Assembly (NCBI GenBank): GCA_016220045.1
Contig: JACRIP010000223.1
Span: 1 to 11,169, forward strand
Source: Planctomycetota bacterium
Lineage (GTDB): Bacteria; Planctomycetota; MHYJ01; WSZJ01; JACPWG01
Reading direction: 5' to 3'
Length of the DNA stretch: 11,169 nucleotides
Shown here in pieces: positions 5,428-11,169 of this stretch. The first letter of the stretch is position 1. Each line of letters starts with the position of its first letter. The notes under the pieces were generated by a model. That model had not been told where the DNA came from. It saw nothing but the letters and a program-made list of their open reading frames with translations, and did no database searches. Position numbers and translations under genes: made by a program.

Positions 5428-6366
5428 ATGAGCTGCCGGGGTCGCGTGGCGGGGTGGGTGCTGGCGGGCTGCTTGCTGGCGGGCGTGCCGGCCGGGGGGC
5501 AGGAGGCGCCGCCGCGCTCCTTCCCGGGCGTGCTGGTGCTCAAGGACGGGCGCAAGCTGAAGGGCGAAATCGTCGACCGCGGGGACGCGTTCGAGATCAA
5601 GATGAAGTTCGGGGTCTCGCGCGTGCGCAAGGATGAAGTGCTGCGCATCGATGCCGAGGAGGGGAAGGGGGCGGGCGCGGGGAGATCCGGGGGCGCGGCG
5701 CCGGCGGTGGAGTTCATCGACCCCTACTATGGGACGGTGGTTTTCAAGGATGGGCGGCGGCTGAGCGGGGACATCGTGGAGCGGCGTGAGCGGGTGGAGG
5801 TGCACCGCGACATCGGGATGGTGCGGCTGGATCGCGCGGAGGTCGAGCGCATCGAGAAGTGCGACCCGCCGCCGAAGAAGCCGCGGCGGGTCGAGGGGGC
5901 GGCGACGGGGGGCGGGCCACCGGCGGGCGGCGGCGGGGGCGGCGGCGGGGCTGCGGAGCCGTCTACGGCGAATCCCGGGTCGGACCCGGGCGTGGTCGGC
6001 GGGCCGCAACCGCCGGCGCCGGCGGAGGGTGCGGGCGAGGTCGTCGAGGAGCCGCTGGAAGCGGAGGAGCCGGCGGGGGCCGCGGGCGGTTTGCGGACCT
6101 CGGACGCGACGCTGCTCGCGAGCGCGGAGGCGGGAAACCGCGCCTACCTGAGCGCGCGGGCGCACTATGATCGCTTCAGCGCCGCCGGTGACCGGGGCGT
6201 GCGCAAGACCGAGATCCTGGCGGCGCTCGCGGACATCCGCACCGCCGCCGGCACCTACGCCGGGCTGATGGACGTGATCGGCGACGACGCTTGGCTCCAG
6301 GCGCGGTACCACCAATCGATCGAAGTGCTCAAGGTAATCCGCATGCGCGCCGCCGAGTACCGGTAG
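5428..6366 (+). CDS. Exported protein with two tandem KDGR modules and a helical C-terminus
   Basis: I do not know a function for this 312-residue protein. An N-terminal export signal (MSCRGR, then VAGWVLAGCLLAGV) probably ends near VPAGG-QEA (residue 24). An LAGC at 12-15 could alternatively be a lipobox, though the hydrophobic stretch before it is short. Two homologous modules of about 42 residues follow, at 34-75 (GVLVLKDGRKLKGEIVDR...RVRKDEVLRID) and 102-143 (GTVVFKDGRRLSGDIVER...MVRLDRAEVERIE). They look like small beta-barrel repeats, of a type I associate with planctomycete exported proteins. Residues 146-222 are a Gly/Pro/Ala/Glu linker with eight consecutive Gly, and 223-312 are helical. 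GGAGGAG at 5418-5424 supports this ATG. The open frame extends upstream to 4459, but that part is a shadow of the regulator gene. The stop is followed by nine G and a heptamer array. Confidence 0.82.
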   Translation: MSCRGRVAGWVLAGCLLAGVPAGGQEAPPRSFPGVLVLKDGRKLKGEIVDRGDAFEIKMKFGVSRVRKDEVLRIDAEEGKGAGAGRSGGAAPAVEFIDPYYGTVVFKDGRRLSGDIVERRERVEVHRDIGMVRLDRAEVERIEKCDPPPKKPRRVEGAATGGGPPAGGGGGGGGAAEPSTANPGSDPGVVGGPQPPAPAEGAGEVVEEPLEAEEPAGAAGGLRTSDATLLASAEAGNRAYLSARAHYDRFSAAGDRGVRKTEILAALADIRTAAGTYAGLMDVIGDDAWLQARYHQSIEVLKVIRMRAAEYR

Positions 6367-6376
6367 GGGGGGGGCC

Positions 6377-6453
6377 GGTTGGCGGTGGCCGGTGGCCGGT
6401 GGACGGTGGACGGTGGTTGGTGGACGGTGGACGGTGGACGATGGCCGGAGGTC
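6377..6453 (+). repeat. Heptamer array C: eleven GGTGG-N2 units 3' of the KDGR gene
   Basis: Starting 10 nt after the stop codon, eleven heptamers run in phase: GGTTGGC, GGTGGCC twice, GGTGGAC twice, GGTGGTT, GGTGGAC three times, GATGGCC and GGAGGTC. GGTGG reads in the sense of the preceding plus-strand gene. Nine consecutive G (6366-6374) lie between the stop and the array. The array decays at its distal end. Confidence 0.9.
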
Positions 6454-6668
6454 AGTGAGGAGACGGGAGGGCGAGGAGACCCGAGACTGCCCGGCCACCT
6501 TGCTCCCTCCCGGAGGGTGCTCCGTGGCGCCGGTGCTGGACGGTGCTCACGCCCCCGCTGCCCGCCGTGCCGATTGACGTGACCGAGGCCGACGGCAACA
6601 CCTCAGTCCAGCACACGCCGCCCTTGGGGCATACGACGAATCCTCGATCCCCGTCCCCTGCCCCCTAC
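6454..6668. other. Non-coding core between the two convergent heptamer arrays
   Basis: No supportable gene is present; short open frames here mostly translate the arrays. CCCTCC-C-GGAGGG near 6507 is a small GC hairpin. The stretch lies between the ends of two convergent genes. Confidence 0.5.
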
Positions 6669-6766
6669 CCACCGTCCACCGTCCACCAACCACCGTCCAC
6701 CGCCCACTGCCCACTGACCACTGACCACAGACCACTGACCACCGTCCACCGGCCACCGGCTACCGC
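6669..6766 (-). repeat. Heptamer array D: fourteen N2-GGTGG units overlapping the hydrolase stop codon
   Basis: On the minus strand, thirteen in-phase heptamers run from 6759 to 6669: CCGGTGG twice, ACGGTGG, then TCAGTGG/TCTGTGG/GCAGTGG variants, GCGGTGG, ACGGTGG, TTGGTGG and ACGGTGG twice. A degenerate fourteenth unit, GCGGTAG (6760-6766), supplies the last bases and the stop codon of the hydrolase gene. The orientation is again in the sense of the preceding gene and opposite to array C. Central units carry AGTGG instead of GGTGG, so the array has diverged internally. Confidence 0.9.
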
Positions 6767-8664
6767 GTGGTCACCTTGCCGTCGCGACCCACCAGCACGC
6801 CCAGCACCGCGCCCTTCGCGTCGTCGCAGATCTGGACCGCCGCGTTGTTGCCGTGACGCGCCCGGGCTTCGATCCGGTGTTCACCGGGGGCGAGCCCCGG
6901 CGTCGTCCAGCTCGCCTGCGCCCCGAAGGGCCGCCACTCGCCGTCATCGAGCTTGAACGAATACGCGAGCGTCGGGTCCCCCTCCGCCGCATTCGAGCGC
7001 GCCGTCACCGTCACCGCCGAAGACCCGCGCCCGCCGCCGCTCGACACCGGGTCCGTCGTGCGCCCCGGCCGGTCGAGCCGGTCCGTGAACCCCGTCGTCG
7101 TCGTCGTCAGGTCGAGGTCCGTCGTCGGCGGCTCCTGCGTGTTGCCGTGCGTCAACGTGTAGGTGATCTCCTCCTTGGTCGTGACTGCGCCCTGCGGTCC
7201 ATACAGGACCAGCCGATAGCGACGCTTGCCCCCGCCGCGTGGCACCGCCACGAACGCCCGCTGCTGCCCGGTCGGCAACGGACAGCCGTACGCCCGCGCC
7301 GGTCCCCGCGGCCGGCCCAGGAAGTTCAGGTCCTCCTCGACGATCTGCGCCGCGAGCAGCGGCGCGCCCGCGATCTCGGTCTCGAGCACCAGCCAGCTCG
7401 CGCGCCCGGGCGCATTCACCAGCCGCAGATCGGCGCGCTCCACCCGCCCGCCGCGCCGGACGCGCCCCTCGAAAAGGAATTCCCGCGCCAGTTCCGCGGT
7501 GAAGGTCGAGCCCACCGGCGACTGCTCCTCGGTGCCTTCCCCTTCGCCGCCGTGGTGGCCCTCGAAGATCATCCACGCCGCGGCGCGCGCGAAGGGCGGC
7601 GTGTCCATGCGCGACGAGACCACCCGCACGGTGCCGTCGCCGGGTCCCAGGGCTTCCGAGAATTCCTCGGCCACCTTCGGCCCCCAGATGTTCCAGTAGG
7701 GCTTGACGTCCGGCCAGGTCTTGCGGCTGGCGCCGCCGAGGGCGCGCATGACGGCGCCCGCCGGGCCTTTCAGCTTGAAGCCGAGCAGGCTCGGGATGCC
7801 CTTCTCGTCCGGGTCGCGCGGGTCCACCTGTTTGCCTACGCAGCCGGGAGCCGTGATCCCGGCGTAGGCGACGCCGACGCGGGAGGCGAACGTGTCCCAG
7901 TCGCGGTTCAGGTGATCAATGTAGGCCTCGCCGCGCCACGCCTTGTACTCGCCGCACATTTCCGCGAGCTCGCCCATCAGCATGTAGTCGCGGACGCCGT
8001 GCCATTTCAGGCCGTCCACCGTCGCTTCGAGCGCGTTGATGCCGCGGTGCGGACCGGCGATGCAGAAGAGGCGGCGGACCTTGCTGCGGCCGTCGGAGCC
8101 GAGGGAGAACCACCTGACGTAGGCGCGACCGACGAGGTTGCCCATGGAATGCATGGCGAGGTCCACGCGTTCGCTGCCGGTGGCGCGGCGCACGCCCTCG
8201 ACGATGCGGGCGACGCGGCGCGCGTAGCTGATCGGGAAGCGCGCGGCCTGGCCGTCGTCGCGCGGCACCGGGCAGCCGCCGATCGAACCCTGCCCCTCGC
8301 CGCGGGCGTCCGGGTCGAACTTGATGCCGGTCGCCGTGTCTTTGTAGTAGCCGGCGTTGAAAATCGAGGCCTTGGGCATGCTGCCGGGGCGCAGGCGTTC
8401 GACGTCGGCGGCGTAGGTTTCCGCCACGACGGCGCGGCCGCGACCGTAGCGTTCGAGAAAGCCCGACCAGATCACCGGGTCGGCGCCGTGCCCGTGCAGC
8501 AGGATGAGCGGCACGACCTCCAGCGCGGCGCCGCCCTCGGCGTGCGTGGCGACGGGCGGCAGCGCGAGCACCAGGAGGAGCGCGGCGCCGAGCGCGCAGG
8601 CCCCGCCGGCCGCGTACGCGGAGGCGCGGCGGCGCGGGGAACGCGGATGGTCGAGCGTGGTCAT
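6760..8664 (-). CDS. Secreted lipase/esterase-like alpha/beta hydrolase with C-terminal beta domain
   Basis: This 634-residue protein has an Arg-rich N-terminus, a hydrophobic segment (about 14-40) and a likely cleavage near THA-EGG (42), so it should be exported. The alpha/beta hydrolase domain shows LILLHGHG (53-60, oxyanion side), the nucleophile elbow LAMHSMGN (Ser173), PGDGTV (Asp343) and FEGHHG (His370 or His371), the order found in lipases of the PGAP1/LipA type. The elbow starts with Met where Gly or Ala is usual. At least six Cys could form disulfides. A Thr-rich linker (about 513-526) leads to a domain at about 565-612 (LAYSFKLDDGEWRPF...LAPGEHRIEARARHGNN), resembling Y_Y_Y/Ig-like modules. 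The substrate is unknown. I chose the ATG at 8664, which has GGGAGG at 9 nt; an in-frame ATG at 8736 would add 24 polar residues before the signal. The C-terminal codons and stop lie within a heptamer repeat. Confidence 0.85.
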   Translation of the reverse strand: MTTLDHPRSPRRRASAYAAGGACALGAALLLVLALPPVATHAEGGAALEVVPLILLHGHGADPVIWSGFLERYGRGRAVVAETYAADVERLRPGSMPKASIFNAGYYKDTATGIKFDPDARGEGQGSIGGCPVPRDDGQAARFPISYARRVARIVEGVRRATGSERVDLAMHSMGNLVGRAYVRWFSLGSDGRSKVRRLFCIAGPHRGINALEATVDGLKWHGVRDYMLMGELAEMCGEYKAWRGEAYIDHLNRDWDTFASRVGVAYAGITAPGCVGKQVDPRDPDEKGIPSLLGFKLKGPAGAVMRALGGASRKTWPDVKPYWNIWGPKVAEEFSEALGPGDGTVRVVSSRMDTPPFARAAAWMIFEGHHGGEGEGTEEQSPVGSTFTAELAREFLFEGRVRRGGRVERADLRLVNAPGRASWLVLETEIAGAPLLAAQIVEEDLNFLGRPRGPARAYGCPLPTGQQRAFVAVPRGGGKRRYRLVLYGPQGAVTTKEEITYTLTHGNTQEPPTTDLDLTTTTTGFTDRLDRPGRTTDPVSSGGGRGSSAVTVTARSNAAEGDPTLAYSFKLDDGEWRPFGAQASWTTPGLAPGEHRIEARARHGNNAAVQICDDAKGAVLGVLVGRDGKVTTR

Positions 8665-8673
8665 CGGGCAGAT

Positions 8674-8679
8674 CCTCCC
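8674..8679 (-). promoter_or_regulatory. Ribosome binding site that decides the hydrolase start
   Basis: GGGAGG on the minus strand lies 9 nt upstream of the ATG at 8664. The upstream in-frame ATG at 8736 has no comparable site and lies inside the candidate -35 box, so the shorter form is preferred. Confidence 0.65.
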
Positions 8680-8712
8680 GTGAAGTGGTTTGGTGCGCGC
8701 GTCAGGTCGGGT

Positions 8713-8741
8713 AGTATGCCGGTTTTCGCGGTCCATCGCAA
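8713..8741 (-). promoter_or_regulatory. Candidate promoter of the hydrolase gene
   Basis: TTGCGA (8736-8741) and CATACT (8713-8718) are 17 nt apart on the minus strand and match four of six bases each. The location, about 50 nt before the ATG and just after the kinase gene, would allow separate expression of the hydrolase. Read-through from the kinase gene is also possible. Confidence 0.4.
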
Positions 8742-8764
8742 GGTTCGGCCGCCGCCCGCGTCGC

Positions 8765-10963
8765 TCACGCGGTCTTGTCGATCTGGAGCGGCACGCCGAC
8801 GAGTCGCAGGGAATCGAGCAGGGCCTGGGGTGCGACCGGTTTCACCAGGTAATCGTCCGCGCCGAGCAGGAAGCCCCGGTTGGGCTGGTCCAGGGCGGAG
8901 AGCACGATGATCGGGGTGGCGGCGGTCGCGGGCAGGCGCTTGAAGCGCTCGAGCAGTGCCCAGCCGTCGCCGCCCGCGAGCTGCACGTCGAGCACGATCG
9001 CCGCGGGGAGGTGTTCGGCGGCGAGCCGCTCCGCCTCCTCCGCGCGCGCGGCGACGAAGACGGTGAGCGCGGCGGCGCGCAGTCGGCCGGCGAGGGCCTC
9101 GGCGGCGCGCGGGTCGTTCTCGACCAGAAGCACGCGCGGCGCGCCGGCGCCCGGCGTCGGGACGGGAGCGCCCTCCGCCGCTACGGTCTCAACCCGACTC
9201 AGGAGCGGCAGGCGCACGGTGAAGGCGCTGCCGGCCCCGGGCTTGCTCGTGACCATGATGGTGCCGCCGTGGAGCTCGGCCAGGCGCCGGGAGAGGGCGA
9301 GGCCCAGGCCCGAGCCCTGCGGCGGCGCGGCCGCGCCGTTCTCGATGCGCTCGAACTCGCGGAAGAGCCGCGGCAGGTCGTCGGCGCGAATGCCGATCCC
9401 CGTGTCCTCGACGGTGACCGCCAGCCGGTCGCCGTCGACCGCGGCGCGCAGGCGTACGGTGCCTCCCTTGGGCGTGAACTTCACGCCGTTCGACAGCAGG
9501 TTGTACAGCACCTGCTTGATGCGCATGGGGTCGAGGTAGACCACCGGCAGGTCCGCCGGAATGACGGCATCGAGGGTCACGCCGCGCGCCGCCGCCATCC
9601 CCTCGACCACGTCGCGCGCGGAGCCGATGACCACGGCGGGGTCGATCCACTCCCGCACCAGCGTGGTGCGGCCCGCTTCGATCTTGGAGATGTCGAGCAC
9701 CTCGTCCACCAGGTGCAGCAGGTCGCGGCTGCTGGCGGCGATGATCTTCACGAATTCCGACTGTTGCGGGGGGAGCGGGCCGCATTCGCCCAGGGCGAGG
9801 AGATCGGTGAAGCCGACGATGGCGTTCAAGGGCGTGCGCAGTTCGTGGGACATCGAGGCCAGGAAGCGGGACTTGAAGCGGCTCTCGGCGGCGGCCCGTT
9901 CGCGTTCGGCGGCGAGCTGGGCGTTCTTGTGCTCCAGGTCGGCGCGCGCGCGGCAGCGTTCGGTGTCGTCCCAGCAGACGCCGGTCATGCGCAGGCCGCG
10001 GCCGGCGGCGTCGCGCAGGAGCTTGCCGCGGCTGGCGATGGTGTGGATGGAGCCGTCCGGCCAGACGATACGGGTCTCGCTCGATACGTCGTCCCTGCCC
10101 GCGAACAGGTCGGCGCCGCGCGTGCGAATCGCGGCGCGGTCGTCCGGATGGACCAGCGCGAGATAATCCTCGAAGCGCCCGCCGAAGCTCCCCGGGGCGA
10201 GGCCGTAGAGCGGGTGCATGTACTCGTCCCAGAAGATCGAGCCGTCGGTCAGGTCCCATACCCAGATGCCGATGTCGGCCGACTTCAGGGCGAGGTGGAG
10301 GCGATCTTCGGAGTCGCGGAGCGCGCGTTCCAGGGTCTCCCGGCGGGCGACTTCGGCGGCGAGCTCGAGGTTGGTCTCGCGTTCCATCTGCAGGCGGTGG
10401 CGCACGGCCTCCTCGGCGCGACGCTTGAGCACTCCGACCATGATCGGGAGCGGCGGCAGGAAGAGCCCGAGCACGAGAATGCGGATGCGATTCTCGTCCG
10501 TGTAGTGCAGCAGGCTGCCGGGCAGGGAAAACCAGAGGGTGGCGTGGGCGACGACGAGCACGGCGGACATCAGGCCGGGCGCGATTCCTCCCAGGAAGGC
10601 GGAGTAGACCACGAGCAGCGTGAGCATGATCGGCGGATTGCTGACGCGGAAGCCGAGCAGGGCGGCGCACTCGATCGCGGCGATGCCGAGCAGGGTGAGG
10701 GCGGGCCCGACGAAGAGCCGCCGCCGGGATACCGGGTATATGCCTGATATCGATCCGGGCGTGTCGGGGAGCGCGGAGGGCGCGATCGAGGCCGCGGGCG
10801 GGGGCGGGAGCGGCGCGGGGGGCAGCGGGCGCGGGAAGGGAAGGGGCGGCGGGGGGGGCGCAGCGGGGGAGGGGACGGGGGTGGCGCGCGCGGTGCGCTC
10901 GGGCGCGAAGGGGGCGGGCGCAGGCGCTGCGGCAGGCGGGGGAGGCAGAGCGGAGTCGGACAT
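8765..10963 (-). CDS. Membrane hybrid sensor histidine kinase (DUF4118-like, PAS, HisKA, HATPase, REC)
   Basis: This 732-residue hybrid two-component kinase autophosphorylates on His and passes the phosphate to its own receiver. Domains in order are as follows. A Pro/Ala-rich N-terminus spans 1-70. Four hydrophobic segments lie between about 82 and 180 (resembling the DUF4118 sensor region of KdpD). A coiled linker is followed by a PAS domain (about 220-335; IGIWVWDL, HPDDRAAI, WPDGSIHTI). HisKA has SMSHELRTPLNAIVGF (His373). HATPase_c has the N box NLLSNGVKFTP (488-498), VEDTGIGI (518-525) and SGLGLALS (551-558). The receiver (609-730) has VEND (614-617), phospho-acceptor Asp659, Ser689 and Lys708. 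All catalytic motifs look intact. No separate DNA-binding regulator is visible nearby. The start ATG has GAGGGG 4 nt upstream. The hydrolase gene begins 100 nt downstream on the same strand. The stimulus cannot be told. Confidence 0.93.
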   Translation of the reverse strand: MSDSALPPPPAAAPAPAPFAPERTARATPVPSPAAPPPPPLPFPRPLPPAPLPPPPAASIAPSALPDTPGSISGIYPVSRRRLFVGPALTLLGIAAIECAALLGFRVSNPPIMLTLLVVYSAFLGGIAPGLMSAVLVVAHATLWFSLPGSLLHYTDENRIRILVLGLFLPPLPIMVGVLKRRAEEAVRHRLQMERETNLELAAEVARRETLERALRDSEDRLHLALKSADIGIWVWDLTDGSIFWDEYMHPLYGLAPGSFGGRFEDYLALVHPDDRAAIRTRGADLFAGRDDVSSETRIVWPDGSIHTIASRGKLLRDAAGRGLRMTGVCWDDTERCRARADLEHKNAQLAAERERAAAESRFKSRFLASMSHELRTPLNAIVGFTDLLALGECGPLPPQQSEFVKIIAASSRDLLHLVDEVLDISKIEAGRTTLVREWIDPAVVIGSARDVVEGMAAARGVTLDAVIPADLPVVYLDPMRIKQVLYNLLSNGVKFTPKGGTVRLRAAVDGDRLAVTVEDTGIGIRADDLPRLFREFERIENGAAAPPQGSGLGLALSRRLAELHGGTIMVTSKPGAGSAFTVRLPLLSRVETVAAEGAPVPTPGAGAPRVLLVENDPRAAEALAGRLRAAALTVFVAARAEEAERLAAEHLPAAIVLDVQLAGGDGWALLERFKRLPATAATPIIVLSALDQPNRGFLLGADDYLVKPVAPQALLDSLRLVGVPLQIDKTA
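10791..10938 (+). other. G-rich tract opposite the 5' end of the kinase gene
   Basis: Many runs of three to eight G on the plus strand (for example GCGGGGGCGGGAGCGG, then GGCGGGGGGGGCG near 10850) lie in the template strand of the first 70 codons of the kinase gene. They are the consequence of Pro/Ala/Arg codons but are dense enough for G-quadruplex formation. Confidence 0.5.
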
Positions 10964-10994
10964 GGTACCCCTCGGCGCGAGTGCGGAAGCCTCG

Positions 10995-11024
10995 CTTGTA
11001 CCTTGTGCCGCCGCGGGGTGTCAA
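10995..11024 (-). promoter_or_regulatory. Promoter of the histidine kinase gene
   Basis: A perfect TTGACA (11019-11024) is followed after 18 nt by TACAAG (10995-11000), which matches four of six -10 bases. The start of transcription would lie about 25-30 nt before the ATG at 10963. Confidence 0.55.
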
Positions 11025-11039
11025 GCCTGCCGTCGTCTC

Positions 11040-11121
11040 TGTGCTACTAATGTCCGAAAGCGTGTTTTTCCGGCAAGCTTTTCGGCAGTCGCATGGGCGG
11101 GATAACGCTACCGCGTCAGCT
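11040..11121. other. Lower-GC element with an imperfect hairpin upstream of the kinase promoter
   Basis: This stretch is visibly richer in A/T than the rest of the window. CCGAAAGC (11054-11061) can pair with GCTTTTCGG (11077-11085) with one bulged base. Reading frames through it have no start of their own. It may belong to a dispersed repeat; I cannot assign it. Confidence 0.4.
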
Positions 11122-11161
11122 CCGTAATCGCCCAATCACACAATCGCCAAATCGCCCAATC
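11122..11161. repeat. Octamer tandem repeat, unit GCCCAATC
   Basis: Five in-phase octamers, each ending AATC, follow one another: CCGTAATC, GCCCAATC, ACACAATC, GCCAAATC and GCCCAATC. The next eight bases break the pattern just before the window edge. It is a second short-period repeat type, different from the heptamer arrays. Confidence 0.8.
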
Positions 11162-11169
11162 GACGCACC

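Noticed and set aside
6377..6766. CRISPR array
   Set aside because: The repeats are contiguous 7-nt units without unique spacers, and no cas gene is present.
6853..10747. Two 685-codon plus-strand frames (6853-8910 and 8690-10747)
   Set aside because: They mirror the hydrolase and histidine kinase genes, whose minus-strand motifs (Ser/Asp/His triad; HisKA, HATPase, REC) are unmistakable.
11040..11121. Integron attC site
   Set aside because: A GTTATCC-like core is visible on the minus strand, but no matching inverse core and no paired inner boxes were found, and no integrase is present.

Overview
The window is GC-rich bacterial chromosome (no plasmid, phage or transposase genes are visible) with dense intergenic repeats. 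The only lineage hint is the secreted protein at 5428-6366, which carries two 'KDGR-x-L-x-G-x-I' modules. Together with the repeat-laden intergenic DNA it suggests a Planctomycetota-like, MAG-type genome. This is an inference from style; no marker gene is present.

Layout. (1) A partial minus-strand gene for a proline/alanine-rich protein runs off the left edge (1-1307) behind a strong sigma70-type promoter. (2) 1308-1992 is non-coding and filled with hairpin repeats and a GGTGG-type heptamer array. (3) An NAD-kinase-fold gene (1993-2910, minus) follows. (4) 2911-3437 is again non-coding and carries three hairpin repeats plus a possible terminator. (5) A two-gene minus-strand operon comes next: a Nudix/winged-helix NrtR-type regulator (4528-5217) and an SPFH/band-7 protein (3438-4478). 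It sits behind a near-consensus promoter (TTGACT-17-TATAAT) overlaid with AGTGTC/GACACT inverted repeats. (6) A divergent plus-strand gene for the exported KDGR-repeat protein follows (5428-6366). (7) A 393-nt convergent intergenic region is bounded by two opposed heptamer arrays. (8) A secreted lipase-like alpha/beta hydrolase (6760-8664, minus) and (9) a membrane hybrid histidine kinase (8765-10963, minus) follow, with a lower-GC, repeat-bearing upstream region (10964-11169).

How the genes may work together. The NrtR-like regulator, SPFH protein and NAD-kinase-like enzyme lie in one direction and may form an NAD/ADP-ribose-responsive set. The first two clearly share a transcript; the third is separated by 527 nt of repeats. 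The histidine kinase lies directly upstream of the secreted hydrolase with a 100-nt gap, but the hydrolase also has a candidate promoter of its own.

The most unusual structure is the set of three heptamer arrays (unit N2-GGTGG). Each starts within about 10 nt of a stop codon and reads GGTGG in the sense of the gene it follows; in the hydrolase gene the stop codon itself lies in a degenerate unit. No tRNA, rRNA, CRISPR or insertion sequence was recognised.
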